The notes below the pieces were generated by a model, which made no database searches, was not told the origin of the DNA, and saw nothing but the letters and a program-made list of their open reading frames with translations. Both the position numbers and the translations under genes were made by a program. Shown here piece after piece: positions 1-9,581 of a stretch of 64,000 nt of DNA; positions within the stretch are counted from its first letter, which is position 1; the number at the start of each line of letters is the position of its first letter. Origin of the DNA: an uncultured Alphaproteobacteria bacterium (lineage in GTDB: Bacteria > Pseudomonadota > Alphaproteobacteria > Rhodobacterales > Rhodobacteraceae); NCBI GenBank assembly GCA_902619165.1, contig CACNDI010000002.1, forward strand, positions 62,001 to 126,000, written 5' to 3'.

Positions 1-1682
1 ATGAATATTTCCATAATTGGACTGGGAATAGAGTAACCTGTCGTGATTGGTTCCAACTATGCTTGAAAGAAGGGCTTACTGTATTTCGTGAACAGGAATA
101 CATTGAAGACCAATTAGAGAAAGAAATTTCCCGTATAAATCAAACAGATTTCCTTATAAAAAACCAATTTAAAGAGGACGCAGGACCACTTTCGCATGCT
201 GCTAGACCATCAAGGTACCTTGAAATAAATAATTTTTACACGGCTACAGTTTATGAAAAAAGTGCGGAAATTATAAGAATGCTCAAAAAAATTGTTGGAA
301 GAGAGAAGTTTTTAGAAGGAATGAGTGAGTTTTTTAAAAATCAAGATGGGCGCGCATGTACGCTGGAAGATTTTCAAAAAGATTTTGAACTTGTTTTAAG
401 CAAAAATTTAGAAAAATTTTTTAAATGGTTCCATGAGGCAGGAACACCAAAGTTAGTTGTTTCTGAAAAATTTGTTAGCAAAAATTACAAGGTGACATTT
501 AGACAAGAAAAGCCAATAAATCAAAGAAAATATTCAAATAAGGTCATGCCTATAACATACAAGATTTTAAACAGTAAGGGTGATTTTTTACAGCCAGAGA
601 AAACGCTCATACTTGATAAAAAAGCAACCTCAATTGAATTAAAGAACATAAGTAAAAAACCCGCTATTTCTCTATTGAATTGCTTTTCAGCCCCAGTAAT
701 AGTTGAATTTAAACAATCGATTAATGATTTATTTGCTATTTTGGAGTTTGAAACAGATTTCACAAGCGTATGGATGGCCAAAAAGAAGCTCGACTATATA
801 GCTTTGGAAAAAATAGTGTCTGATCAACACAATGTAGAAAATATTATCTCTAGAATTTATGAGATTCTTATAAATAAAGTTCTTACGCCTTCACTACTTG
901 CAAAGCTTCTAGAGCCAGTCAATGATAATGAGTACTTCTCTAAATTATTAGAAACAACCACACCTGATCCAAAAGCCATACAAACAGACCTTCGTAAATA
1001 CGAAGCTTTATACAAGAGGTTTTTTAAGGAGTTTTCGATAACATACTTTAAGAGTTTTATACATAACAGACAATATTTGAGAGAAAACTCTAACTACAAG
1101 GAAAGACTGTTAGCATGTGCGTTAATGTTTTTGAATAGAGGCACAAATTTCCTTGATGATTTTCTCGATATTATTTTTAATACCTCGAATAATATGAGCT
1201 TAAAGGTTTCGTGCCTAGTTAATTACATCGGCAGAAACGATAAAAAAGAAAATATCAAAAAATTCTATCTACAGTATGGGAAAAACAAGGTCCTATTGAA
1301 TAAGTGGTTTGCTACCCAAATACAATATTCAAATCCTAAATTGGCTTTAGATCGACTCCGCGAACTGACAAACCATAGCGACTTCAATATGTTAAACCCC
1401 AATAACTTCCATAGCGTAATAGGAACTTTTGCAAAAAGAAATTTCCATGCTTTCCATCAAAAAGATGGGTGTGGATATAAGGAAATAGCAGATTGGATAA
1501 AAAAAATTGATCTAGAAAATCCCCAAATTGCTGCAAGTACTACTAAGGCTTTTGAACAAATCAAATTCTTACCCAACATTTACAGGACCAGAGCGAAAGC
1601 TTCTTTAAATGCTCTTTCCAATAGTAATAACCTCTCAAAAGACACCTCTGAAATACTTAACAAGATTGAGGCATCTTTATAA
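1..1682 (+). CDS. pepN: Aminopeptidase N (M1 family), 5' end outside window
   Basis: Zinc aminopeptidase that removes N-terminal residues from peptides in the cytoplasm. The reading frame is open from base 3 to the stop at 1680-1682, so the gene begins upstream of the window. The window starts inside the catalytic site: the first codons read E-Y-F-H-N-W-T-G-N-R, which is the tail of the HEXXH zinc motif, and the third zinc ligand lies in L-K-E-G-L-T about 20 residues later (near base 70). The remaining roughly 560 residues match the C-terminal two thirds of a PepN of about 870 residues, ending in the helical C-terminal domain. The ATG at base 1 is out of frame and is not its start. It is followed by gatB after 63 bases. 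The family call is secure; the missing N-terminus cannot be judged here. Confidence 0.93.
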   Translation, partial: EYFHNWTGNRVTCRDWFQLCLKEGLTVFREQEYIEDQLEKEISRINQTDFLIKNQFKEDAGPLSHAARPSRYLEINNFYTATVYEKSAEIIRMLKKIVGREKFLEGMSEFFKNQDGRACTLEDFQKDFELVLSKNLEKFFKWFHEAGTPKLVVSEKFVSKNYKVTFRQEKPINQRKYSNKVMPITYKILNSKGDFLQPEKTLILDKKATSIELKNISKKPAISLLNCFSAPVIVEFKQSINDLFAILEFETDFTSVWMAKKKLDYIALEKIVSDQHNVENIISRIYEILINKVLTPSLLAKLLEPVNDNEYFSKLLETTTPDPKAIQTDLRKYEALYKRFFKEFSITYFKSFIHNRQYLRENSNYKERLLACALMFLNRGTNFLDDFLDIIFNTSNNMSLKVSCLVNYIGRNDKKENIKKFYLQYGKNKVLLNKWFATQIQYSNPKLALDRLRELTNHSDFNMLNPNNFHSVIGTFAKRNFHAFHQKDGCGYKEIADWIKKIDLENPQIAASTTKAFEQIKFLPNIYRTRAKASLNALSNSNNLSKDTSEILNKIEASL

Positions 1683-1745
1683 TATTTTTTATTGATTATC
1701 GGAGCAGGGTTAGATACTGATTGCGTAGAAAAGCGAAGAAGAAAA

Positions 1746-3239
1746 ATGAACATAGAAACGTCACAGCTAATAAGAGGAGCAAAGAACGAATTCGTTTTTG
1801 TGATTGGGTTAGAAGTTCATGCCCAGGTAAAATCAAAATCCAAACTGTTCTCAGGCGCTTCAACAGAATTTGGAGCTGAACCAAACTCTAACGTAAGTTT
1901 TATAGATGCAGGGATGCCCGGGATGTTACCTGTTGTAAACTCATTTTGTATTGAGCAGGCGGTGAAAACTGGCTTAGGAATAAACGCAGAGATTAATCTC
2001 ATTTCAAGATTTGATAGAAAAAATTACTTTTATCCTGATTTGCCACAAGGTTACCAAATTAGCCAGCTATATAAACCAATTGTTGGAAAAGGTATAATAT
2101 CCATCCAAACAGAAGAAAAAGTGCCAAAGGAAGTAGGCATAGAGCGCATTCATCTGGAGCAAGATGCAGGAAAGTCTATACATGATATGGATCCAACCAC
2201 CAGTTTTGTTGATTTGAATAGAACAGGTATAGCGCTAATGGAAATTGTTTCTAAACCAGAAATCAATAGCCCATTTGAAGCCGCTGAATATATAAAAAAA
2301 TTAAGATTGATAATGAGGTATCTTGAAACATGTGACGGCAATATGCAAGAGGGCTCTTTGAGAGCAGATGTAAATGTTTCAGTTTGTGAGATCACCACTT
2401 ATAAAAAATTTATAGAAACAGGTGATTATGACTTACTTGGGACTAGGTGCGAGATAAAGAATATGAACTCATTAAAATTTATACAACAAGCAATAAATTT
2501 TGAAGCTCGCAGACAAATAAAACTTAAAGAGGCTGGAAAAGAAATTGCCCAAGAAACTAGACTGTATGACCCAAGTAAAAATGAAACCCGTCCCTTGAGA
2601 AATAAAGAAGATGCACATGATTACCGGTATTTTCCCTGCCCAGACTTATTAAATATTGATTTAGAAAGAGGGTGGGTTGATAAAATAAGAGATGATCTCC
2701 CAGAGTTACCTGACCAGAAGAATCTAAGATTTATAAATGACTTTAATATCACCCCTTATGACGCTGAGGTAATAATTGCAGAAAAGGCTACAGCGGAATT
2801 TTTTGAGGCTATTGCGACAAATACGGATGGGAAAATAGCAGCAAACTTACTCATCAATGAATTATTTGGTCGGTTAAATAAGGATAATTTATCTTTCAAC
2901 GAAAATCCAATTACTGTTGAACAGATGAGGGAATTAATAAATCTTATACAAAAAGATGAGATCTCTAGCAAAGGAGCGAAAGAGATTTTTGATCATATTT
3001 GGAATTCTGGTGGTAATCCAATCGATCTAGTGGATGAGTTGGGACTTCGTCAGGTGCAAGATACAAGTTTAATTGAACAAATAGTTGATGATGTTATAAA
3101 GGAAAATCCAGCACAGGTCAATAAAGTCAAAAGTAATCCAAAACTGATTGGTTGGTTTGTCGGACAAGTAATGAAAAAATCTGAAGGGAAAGCGGACCCA
3201 AAGATCATTAATAAGATTGTTAATGAAAAACTCAAATGA
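1746..3239 (+). CDS. gatB: Aspartyl/glutamyl-tRNA(Asn/Gln) amidotransferase subunit B
   Basis: GatB is the kinase and tRNA-binding subunit of GatCAB, which converts Glu-tRNA(Gln) or Asp-tRNA(Asn) to the amide form. The protein has the family signature V-I-G-L-E-V-H-A-Q near residue 18, the Y-F-Y-P-D-L-P-Q-G-Y-Q-I-S-Q motif near residue 90, and a C-terminal YqeY-like region rich in N-P-x-x-V. I place the start at the ATG at 1746, giving 497 residues, because the frame upstream (back to a TTG at 1692) adds 18 basic, non-conserved residues. The partners gatC and gatA lie about 31 kb away at 34642-36419, so the three subunits are not in one operon. Confidence 0.95.
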   Translation: MNIETSQLIRGAKNEFVFVIGLEVHAQVKSKSKLFSGASTEFGAEPNSNVSFIDAGMPGMLPVVNSFCIEQAVKTGLGINAEINLISRFDRKNYFYPDLPQGYQISQLYKPIVGKGIISIQTEEKVPKEVGIERIHLEQDAGKSIHDMDPTTSFVDLNRTGIALMEIVSKPEINSPFEAAEYIKKLRLIMRYLETCDGNMQEGSLRADVNVSVCEITTYKKFIETGDYDLLGTRCEIKNMNSLKFIQQAINFEARRQIKLKEAGKEIAQETRLYDPSKNETRPLRNKEDAHDYRYFPCPDLLNIDLERGWVDKIRDDLPELPDQKNLRFINDFNITPYDAEVIIAEKATAEFFEAIATNTDGKIAANLLINELFGRLNKDNLSFNENPITVEQMRELINLIQKDEISSKGAKEIFDHIWNSGGNPIDLVDELGLRQVQDTSLIEQIVDDVIKENPAQVNKVKSNPKLIGWFVGQVMKKSEGKADPKIINKIVNEKLK

Positions 3240-3346
3240 TCAGAAATGCATGCTGCTAAAAATATTAGGGCGGAACTTATTGTTTCTTTAGGTTTTGAAT
3301 TTTAGTTTTGTAAAAAAAGAAAAAGGCACAGTTATCCTTAAGCGCA

Positions 3347-3368
3347 GCTAGTATTGAACAATACTAGC
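3347..3368. terminator. Perfect 10-bp inverted repeat, possible bidirectional terminator
   Basis: The arms gctagtattg and caatactagc are exact reverse complements separated by only two bases. The element sits in the 137-bp gap between the convergent genes gatB (+) and bolA (-), where a two-way terminator is expected. There is only a short T-rich tract after it on the + strand and none immediately after it on the - strand, so the terminator role is an inference. Confidence 0.4.
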
Positions 3369-3376
3369 ATTCCATT

Positions 3377-3631
3377 TTATTGGAACTTTATTGATAGTGC
3401 ATGAATATTGTTCATTATGCTAGAACCTAAAGCCTTATGAATAGCTCTTTCTCGAGATACCCTAGACATTTTTTCAAAAATCTTTGCGCTAATTACAACT
3501 TTAAAGTGAGTTTGTGTCCCATCCTTAAACCCAATATGACCTCGATGCAGCTCACTTTCATCTACAACCTCTAAAAAAATAGGTTCAAAGGTTTTTCGTA
3601 GAGTTTCATCTATTATGCTTACGTAATTCAT
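3377..3631 (-). CDS. bolA: BolA family protein
   Basis: Small (84 aa) BolA-fold protein. BolA proteins pair with monothiol glutaredoxins in iron-sulfur cluster handling and iron regulation, and were first known as morphogenes in E. coli. The sequence has the family core H-F-K-V-V-I near residue 42, followed by the S-R-V-S-R-E-R-A-I-H-K-A-L-G helix and the C-terminal I-H-A-L-S-I strand. It starts at an ATG at 3631 and is divergent from the J-domain gene at 3721, with 89 bases between them. The linkage of bolA with the J-protein, cobS and cobT is common in Alphaproteobacteria. No partner glutaredoxin is in the window. Confidence 0.9.
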   Translation of the reverse strand: MNYVSIIDETLRKTFEPIFLEVVDESELHRGHIGFKDGTQTHFKVVISAKIFEKMSRVSRERAIHKALGSSIMNNIHALSIKFQ

Positions 3632-3720
3632 ATATTTTATCCAAAAGGCTAAATTTTTTCTTGGTTATCTCTATAATGGCACTATTGTATATACTTTCAT
3701 AATTATAACAGAAAATCGAG
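3632..3720. promoter_or_regulatory. Divergent promoter region bolA / J-domain gene
   Basis: This 89-bp AT-rich gap separates two divergently transcribed genes and must hold both promoters. Several TATA-like hexamers occur (for example tataat near 3673 and tataac near 3704), but I cannot pick a convincing -35/-10 pair for either direction. Confidence 0.35.
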
Positions 3721-4365
3721 ATGCAAAATAAATCCTTCCTTGATTACGACATATCCGTTTCTGCTGACAAGAAAAGACGATCTAAGAAAAGCTCTGCTTC
3801 TGGAGGATTTGAGTCATCCGTAAGAACCTGTGATGTCGACAATTGTTCCGAGGAAGCAAAGTATAGAGCTCCTAAATCTCCAAAAGATTTAGAGAACTTC
3901 CACTGGTTTTGCCTGAAGCATGTTAAAGAGTATAACACAAGGTGGAACTTTTTTAAAAATCATTCAGAAGAAGAATTTGAAAAAGAGGTAAATCTCTCAA
4001 AAACATGGGGTAGAAAAACAAAGCCATTTGGCTCCAAATCATCAGTAAATAGAGCTCATTCCGACGGAAACTCTAGACTGCGGTTTGGGATCGAGGATCC
4101 GTACGGTTTTATTGATAGTTTAGGGAACAACGAAACTAATTCTTTAGGTGCGGAAAAAAGACTTAACCATTCAGAGCAGAAAGCTCTATCAATACTAGGT
4201 GCTACAGCATCCATGACTAAAGGCGAGATAAGAAAACTCTATAAAATACTCATTAAAGATTTGCATCCTGATACAAATGATGGGAAAAGGGATGATGAAG
4301 AAAGAATGACAGAAGTGGTTTGGGCGTGGGATCAAATAAGAAATAGTAAACGATTTGGCGATTGA
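3721..4365 (+). CDS. J-domain protein with N-terminal zinc-finger-like region
   Basis: Cytoplasmic 214-residue protein whose last 65 residues or so form a J-domain: helix I, then helix II K-L-Y-K-I-L-I-K-D-L followed directly by the H-P-D tripeptide that stimulates DnaK. The N-terminal half holds C-D-V-D-N-C and later W-F-C-L-K-H, a Cys/Cys/Cys/His set that could bind zinc, as in other alphaproteobacterial proteins of this family. It lacks the G/F region and the DnaJ zinc centre, so it is a specialised co-chaperone and not DnaJ itself. It lies 45 bases upstream of cobS, and a role in assembling or remodelling the CobS-CobT complex is a reasonable but unproven inference. Confidence 0.85.
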   Translation: MQNKSFLDYDISVSADKKRRSKKSSASGGFESSVRTCDVDNCSEEAKYRAPKSPKDLENFHWFCLKHVKEYNTRWNFFKNHSEEEFEKEVNLSKTWGRKTKPFGSKSSVNRAHSDGNSRLRFGIEDPYGFIDSLGNNETNSLGAEKRLNHSEQKALSILGATASMTKGEIRKLYKILIKDLHPDTNDGKRDDEERMTEVVWAWDQIRNSKRFGD

Positions 4366-4410
4366 TCAGTGAAATAGACTAGAAAAAAGACATTTAAATA
4401 AGGATTAGTG

Positions 4411-5385
4411 ATGAAAGAAGAAAATATTCCAATGAAAAAAGTTGATGTAGCTGAAGTATTTGGAATAGACACCAAAATGGAAGTCTTCGCTTTTGAGTCG
4501 CCGACCGAAAGAGTACCTGAATTGGAAACATCATATGTATTTGATAATGATACCACTCTATCAATTTTGGCAGGGTTTTCAAAGAATAGAAGGGTCATGG
4601 TGCAAGGGTACCATGGGACAGGAAAGTCTACCCACATAGAACAAATTGCCGCTAGATTAAATTGGCCCTGTGTGCGTGTTAATCTCGATAGCCATATTAG
4701 CCGTATTGATCTTATTGGGAAAGATGCGATAAAGCTGAGAGAAGGAAAGCAGATAACTGAATTTCAAGAAGGCATCCTACCTTGGGCATTAAGAAATCCT
4801 TCAGCTTTAGTATTTGATGAATATGATGCTGGGAGGCCAGATGTTATGTTTGTTATACAGAGAGTATTAGAAACCGAGGGTAAATTAACCCTACTAGATC
4901 AAAATGAAGTGATAAAACCGCACCGATTTTTTAGACTATTTGCTACTGCCAATACGGTTGGACTAGGTGATACAACTGGGCTTTATCACGGGACGCAGCA
5001 GATAAATCAGGGTCAAATGGATCGCTGGTCTCTAGTAGTAACGCTTAATTATCTTAAAAATGAAGTAGAGGAAGAGATAATTATTGCCAATTGTCCGGAG
5101 TATGGGAGTGATGATGGACGAAAAAATATTAAAAAGATGGTACTAGTTGCCGAATTGACAAGAAAAGCGTTCATAGGTGGAGATATATCTACAGTTATGT
5201 CCCCAAGAACTGTTATAGCGTGGGCTCAAAATAGTCTAATTTTCGAAGATATAGCTTTTGCGTTTAGAATGAGTTTTTTAAACAAGTGTGATGAGCTAGA
5301 AAGGTCAACTGTTTCTGAATTTTTTCAGCGCTGCTTCGATATAGAGTTACCAGAGAGCATTTTGTTGAAAGCTGCCTCCGAATAA
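4411..5385 (+). CDS. cobS: CobS-type AAA+ ATPase (cobaltochelatase subunit)
   Basis: AAA+ ATPase of the aerobic cobaltochelatase. With CobT it forms the ATP-driven module that helps CobN insert cobalt into hydrogenobyrinic acid a,c-diamide. Walker A is G-Y-H-G-T-G-K-S-T near residues 66-74 and Walker B is A-L-V-F-D-E-Y-D near residue 130, followed by sensor I F-A-T-A-N-T. I chose the ATG at 4411 over the GTG at 4408 because an AGGA at 4401-4404 is then six bases away. The length (324 aa) is normal. One base separates it from cobT. No other cobalamin gene is visible here, so the partner and substrate in this organism are uncertain. Confidence 0.93.
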   Translation: MKEENIPMKKVDVAEVFGIDTKMEVFAFESPTERVPELETSYVFDNDTTLSILAGFSKNRRVMVQGYHGTGKSTHIEQIAARLNWPCVRVNLDSHISRIDLIGKDAIKLREGKQITEFQEGILPWALRNPSALVFDEYDAGRPDVMFVIQRVLETEGKLTLLDQNEVIKPHRFFRLFATANTVGLGDTTGLYHGTQQINQGQMDRWSLVVTLNYLKNEVEEEIIIANCPEYGSDDGRKNIKKMVLVAELTRKAFIGGDISTVMSPRTVIAWAQNSLIFEDIAFAFRMSFLNKCDELERSTVSEFFQRCFDIELPESILLKAASE

Positions 5386-5386
5386 A

Positions 5387-7222
5387 ATGAACAAGGAAAA
5401 AAAATTTGAGGAAACTGACGGTATCAAAAAATCAATATCGGAGACAACGAGAGCTATATCTGGAAATGAGAACCTAAAGATAAAATTTTCTGCTGATCCT
5501 AGCGGCGATTATGGAGAAGTAATCAAGCTTCCTCAGATAAGTAAGGAGCCAAATGAGTCTGAAATATTAAAGGTCAGAGGGACAGCAGACTCGCTGGCTC
5601 TACAAGCGAGATTTAAAAACGAAGAGACCTACTCAAGATATGATCCATCTGGTGAACAAGCGAAAGAGATATATCATGAACTTGAAGTAGCAAGGTGCGA
5701 ATTGCTTGGAGAAAAGTATTACCCTGGATCGAAGAAAAATATTTGGCAAAAAACAAAAGTAGAGGCTTCAGAGCACTCAACGAAAAACTCTATCGGAGTG
5801 AAGGAAGAAGATGTTTCACAACTTGCAAGGTATTTTATAAAAAGGCAACTATCTGAAATGGATTTACCTTCTGAAGCATCTCAACTATTAGATGCGAAAG
5901 AAGTGTTTAAAGATTTAACTACTCAACCGGAATTTAACAAAACTGACGACATCTTTGATCAAGAGAAGTTTGCCCTTCTAAGTCGAAAGTTAATTGAAAG
6001 ACTTGGGTATGGAGAACAGCTTGGGGAGCTAGATGATGCGGATAGTGATATAGAAGAAAACAGTCAAGAGGAAGTAGAACAAGAAGAGGCAGGACAGGGA
6101 TCAGACGATGAAGAAAATGATAATGCGGAAAATGGTGAAACAGATGATGGGGAGCCCCAACAAACTGCAAGTGCAGATGCAGATATAGAAGATAGTCAGA
6201 TAGAGGAGGCTATAGAGGGTGAAGATCAAAGTGAAAACCAAGTTATTCACAATATCCAGAATAACCCATCTAAAGAAACATTTTATCAAATATTTGATGC
6301 AGCTAACGATCAAGAAATAAGTGCAGATAAGCTTGCGGATACAAGTGAATTGGAAAAATTGAGAGAATACTTAGATCAACAGCTAGATGGTCTAAAAGGT
6401 GCTGTATCGCGTCTGGCAAACAAGCTTCAAAGAAGACTACAGGCTAAACAAAATAGAACTTGGAAATTTGATCTAGAGGAAGGATTATTAGATGCTGCTA
6501 AGCTGTCACGAGTAGTATTAAATCCAACCACGCCGTTAAGCTTTAAACAAGAGAGTAGTACGAACTTTAAGGATACTATAGTTTCTTTATTGATCGATAA
6601 TTCTGGATCGATGCGAGGCAGGCCGATATCAATAGCAGCAATATCCACTGAAATACTAGCTAAGACCTTGGAAAGATGTAATGTTAAATGTGAAATCCTA
6701 GGATTTACTACTAAAGCATGGAAAGGAGGACAATCAAGAGAAAAATGGTTGGCGCAAGGGCGACAAAAGAATCCAGGTCGACTTAATGACCTAAGGCACA
6801 TTATATATAAAAACGCCGATGAGCCTTGGAGAAGGGCAAAGCTAAACCTAGGTCTAATGATGAAAGAAGGGCTTTTAAAAGAAAACATCGATGGAGAAGC
6901 TTTAGAATGGGCACATAAGAGGCTTATAAAGAGAGAAGAAAATCGAAAAATCTTACTGGTTATATCTGATGGAGCGCCTGTCGACGACTCGACACTATCT
7001 GTAAATCCTGCAAATTACTTAGAAAAGCACCTCAGACATATCATTAATAAAATAGAGACAACAAATCGAGTACAGCTACTTGCTATTGGAATTGGACATG
7101 ACGTAACACGATACTACAAAAAAGCCGTTACGATTACAGATGCTGAACAACTTGCTGGCGCCATGACAGAGCAATTAGCTGACCTCTTTGAAGAACAGAA
7201 ACCCAACATCGGAAATTCTTGA
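5387..7222 (+). CDS. cobT: CobT-type von Willebrand A protein (cobaltochelatase subunit)
   Basis: Second component of the CobS-CobT ATPase module. The 611-residue protein has the CobT plan: an N-terminal helical domain, a very acidic low-complexity linker (about residues 210-285, rich in Glu, Asp and Gln), and a C-terminal von Willebrand A domain. The metal ion site is visible as D-N-S-G-S near residue 402, with supporting Asp in V-I-S-D-G-A. The gene follows cobS after one base and its TGA is immediately followed by the GTG of pepP, so the four genes from the J-protein to pepP are probably one transcript. The MoxR/VWA architecture would also suit another metal-insertion or protein-remodelling job if cobalamin is not made. 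Confidence 0.93.
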   Translation: MNKEKKFEETDGIKKSISETTRAISGNENLKIKFSADPSGDYGEVIKLPQISKEPNESEILKVRGTADSLALQARFKNEETYSRYDPSGEQAKEIYHELEVARCELLGEKYYPGSKKNIWQKTKVEASEHSTKNSIGVKEEDVSQLARYFIKRQLSEMDLPSEASQLLDAKEVFKDLTTQPEFNKTDDIFDQEKFALLSRKLIERLGYGEQLGELDDADSDIEENSQEEVEQEEAGQGSDDEENDNAENGETDDGEPQQTASADADIEDSQIEEAIEGEDQSENQVIHNIQNNPSKETFYQIFDAANDQEISADKLADTSELEKLREYLDQQLDGLKGAVSRLANKLQRRLQAKQNRTWKFDLEEGLLDAAKLSRVVLNPTTPLSFKQESSTNFKDTIVSLLIDNSGSMRGRPISIAAISTEILAKTLERCNVKCEILGFTTKAWKGGQSREKWLAQGRQKNPGRLNDLRHIIYKNADEPWRRAKLNLGLMMKEGLLKENIDGEALEWAHKRLIKREENRKILLVISDGAPVDDSTLSVNPANYLEKHLRHIINKIETTNRVQLLAIGIGHDVTRYYKKAVTITDAEQLAGAMTEQLADLFEEQKPNIGNS

Positions 7223-9016
7223 GTGTTAACTAAAAATAAGTATAAAGATAATAAAACAGAGTTATCAATAAGAGAAAGACTTGCTCTTATAAGAAAAAAA
7301 CTCAAAGAGTATGGGTTAGATGCCTTTTTGGTTCCTCACAATGATATGTACTTCAATGAAATTACTGCGCCCTTTCACAACCGTTTGGAATGGATTACAG
7401 GGTTTACTGGCTCTGCAGGATTTGCAATAATATTTAATGACTCTGCCGTCATATTTACGGATGGTAGATACAGTATTCAGATACGACAGGAAGTCGACCA
7501 ATCTTTTTTTACAATTGAAAACATAACTAAGAACTCACCATATTCTTGGTTACAGAAAAACGTTAAAAAAAATATAATAATAGGTTTTGACCCTTGGTTG
7601 CACTCAATAAAGGAGATAGAAACACAAAAAGAAATGCTACAAAAATCTATTAGACTTAAAGAAGTTAATAACTTAATAGATGCAGTGTGGTTAGGGAAGC
7701 CATTTGAAGCCTTGGCTAAACCCTTTTTAAGGCCGTACAAACTCTCAGGAGAAAATACTACTCAGAAAATCAAAAAAATACAGAAGAAACTTAATCTTAA
7801 TAAAGAACAGGGCTTTATACTTACCTGTTCTGATTCAATTTGTTGGCTAGCGAATATACGAGGTAAAGATGTTCCGAACTCTCCCCTGATGAACTGCTAT
7901 GCAATTGTGCACTATAATCATGTATGTATCTATTCTATGAGAGACGCTTATAAAGATTCTGTCATAGAACTTAGAAAAAATGTGAAATTGAAACATTTTG
8001 ATTTTTTTTTTAAAGATTTAAAAAAATTAAAGAAGGTTCTATTTGAACCAACCAATACTCCTTTTATTCTTAAAAAGAAAATCGTAGGGCATAGTATAGA
8101 AACAAAGAAAGTCTGTAATGCTATATCTTTATTAAAGGCAAAAAAAAACCGAATTGAATTAAAGGGTTCAATTAAGAGCCATGAAAAAGATGGGGTAGCC
8201 TTATTAAGATTTCTGAGGTGGTTTAAAAGCACAAAAGTCAATACCCTTGATGAGATCGCACTTGTGAAGAAGCTGGAACAAGTCAGAAAAATTGATCCTT
8301 CTTTTTATTATAATTCTTTTGATACCATAAGTGCGGCAGGATTTAACGCTGCTATAACTCATTATAGAGTGTCGCCGAAGAGTAATAAGCAAATAAACCC
8401 CTCAGACCTCATTTTGGTTGATAGTGGGGGGCAATACCTTGAGGGTACTACAGATGTTACCCGGACCATAATAAAAGGACGAGTCTCACCAGAACAGAAA
8501 TTTCTCTACACAAAAGTATTACAAGGCCTAATATGCCTAAGTAAGCTCAGATGGCCCTCAGGATTGACAGGAAAGGAATTAGATCCTTTGGCTAGATACT
8601 TTTTGTGGGAATATGGGTTAGATTACGACCACGGAACTGGTCACGGAGTGGGGGTGTTTTCAAATGTGCATCAAGGCCCTCAAGGAATTTCAAGACTTAA
8701 TACGGTTCCGTTAAACCCAGGGATGATTTTAAGTGTCGAACCCGGAGTCTATTTGGAAGGTAAGTTAGGAATAAGATTGGAAAACTTAGTGTATGTTAAA
8801 AAGAAGAGTGGAAACTCAAGGCAGAAGAAACAATTTTTAGAGTTCGAGACATTAACACTAGTCCCATTCGAAAAAAAGCTCATCGAAAAAAAATTGCTTA
8901 GTCGCGACGAGTTACATTGGCTGAATTCATATCACGATAATGTCTATAATAAGCTAAGTCCTATTTTAAATGTCTCTGAGAAAACATGGCTTAAAGACGC
9001 ATGTGGGGTTTTATAA
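7223..9016 (+). CDS. pepP: Xaa-Pro aminopeptidase (M24B)
   Basis: Metallopeptidase that removes an N-terminal residue preceding proline. At 597 residues it is the long type with two creatinase-like N-terminal domains and a C-terminal pita-bread M24 domain. Metal ligands can be followed: Asp in L-V-D-S-G-G-Q-Y (about residue 400) and D-V-T-R-T (about 411), His in H-G-T-G-H-G-V-G (about 472), Glu in S-V-E-P-G-V-Y (about 507) and in R-L-E-N-L (about 520). It starts with GTG directly after the cobT stop, so translational coupling is likely. It ends one base before the stop of the convergent thioesterase gene. Confidence 0.92.
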   Translation: MLTKNKYKDNKTELSIRERLALIRKKLKEYGLDAFLVPHNDMYFNEITAPFHNRLEWITGFTGSAGFAIIFNDSAVIFTDGRYSIQIRQEVDQSFFTIENITKNSPYSWLQKNVKKNIIIGFDPWLHSIKEIETQKEMLQKSIRLKEVNNLIDAVWLGKPFEALAKPFLRPYKLSGENTTQKIKKIQKKLNLNKEQGFILTCSDSICWLANIRGKDVPNSPLMNCYAIVHYNHVCIYSMRDAYKDSVIELRKNVKLKHFDFFFKDLKKLKKVLFEPTNTPFILKKKIVGHSIETKKVCNAISLLKAKKNRIELKGSIKSHEKDGVALLRFLRWFKSTKVNTLDEIALVKKLEQVRKIDPSFYYNSFDTISAAGFNAAITHYRVSPKSNKQINPSDLILVDSGGQYLEGTTDVTRTIIKGRVSPEQKFLYTKVLQGLICLSKLRWPSGLTGKELDPLARYFLWEYGLDYDHGTGHGVGVFSNVHQGPQGISRLNTVPLNPGMILSVEPGVYLEGKLGIRLENLVYVKKKSGNSRQKKQFLEFETLTLVPFEKKLIEKKLLSRDELHWLNSYHDNVYNKLSPILNVSEKTWLKDACGVL

Positions 9017-9017
9017 C

Positions 9018-9524
9018 TTATTTTTTTAATGTAATTTTCTTTCCTATTTCTAAAGGTATTTTATCCTGGTGCAATGATGACTTAAAAAGCTTGAACAGCT
9101 CTAACACTCTGTCCGGATATTGTTTAACTTTGCGTGCATTCAGATCCATATTCATCAGAACCGTCTCAAAAACAGCTGATAATTCTAGCGACTTATCTTT
9201 TCTCATTTCACCGAAGACATGGACTCTTTTTGCATCAAAATCTAAAATACTTATATCGACGAAAAAGCTTTCACTTTCCAATAACTCGCTAAAATAATTA
9301 TAACTGGCTTTAAGAGCAAATGGTCCCTCTTTATTTTTTTCAACAAAAGACGGCCCAATATTGAGCACATCTTCAAAAAAGAAATCTAAAGCCTTATCAA
9401 AAGCGAGAGTGTAATAAGCAACGTTCATATGGCCGTTATAGTCTATCCACTCACCAAGCACAATTTGGTTCTTTGTCCTGAATGGGGAGCTCAAAGTTTT
9501 TTCAACTTGATTTTGGGTTGTCAT
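9018..9524 (-). CDS. Hotdog-fold acyl-CoA thioesterase family protein
   Basis: A 168-residue protein of the 4-hydroxybenzoyl-CoA thioesterase superfamily (4HBT_2-like). The N-terminal motif W-I-D-Y-N-G-H-M-N-V-A-Y-Y (about residues 26-38) carries the Asp and the N-G-H-M turn typical of this active site. Such enzymes hydrolyse acyl-CoA or related thioesters in the cytoplasm; the substrate cannot be read from sequence. The nearest relatives I recognise by pattern are carnitine-pathway-associated and YbgC-like thioesterases. It is divergent from the FAD-linked oxidase gene, with 57 bases between the starts. Confidence 0.8.
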   Translation of the reverse strand: MTTQNQVEKTLSSPFRTKNQIVLGEWIDYNGHMNVAYYTLAFDKALDFFFEDVLNIGPSFVEKNKEGPFALKASYNYFSELLESESFFVDISILDFDAKRVHVFGEMRKDKSLELSAVFETVLMNMDLNARKVKQYPDRVLELFKLFKSSLHQDKIPLEIGKKITLKK

Positions 9525-9581
9525 TTATATTTTATTTTTTTTTTTAACTGTTACAATTACTTTGTATTTGAGAGGCCAAAC
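9525..9581. promoter_or_regulatory. Short divergent promoter region
   Basis: These 57 bases lie between the divergent thioesterase and FAD-oxidase genes and contain a run of ten or more T. A purine-rich ribosome site (gagagg at 9570-9575) precedes the ATG at 9582. No clear promoter hexamers can be assigned. Confidence 0.3.

Noticed and set aside
1-36. ATG at the first base as a possible gene start
   Set aside because: It is out of frame with the pepN coding frame, which is open from base 3 and reads the end of the HEXXH motif; the ATG frame closes at once.
3246-3305. 19-codon ORF just after gatB
   Set aside because: No ribosome site, no recognisable product, and too short to distinguish from chance.
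6427-6888. 153-codon open frame on the - strand
   Set aside because: Shadow of the CobT von Willebrand A domain; no domain-like pattern of its own.
9429-9581. N-terminal extension of the FAD-linked oxidase
   Set aside because: It would run through the thioesterase gene and a T-run; the residues are not conserved, and ATG 9582 has a good ribosome site.
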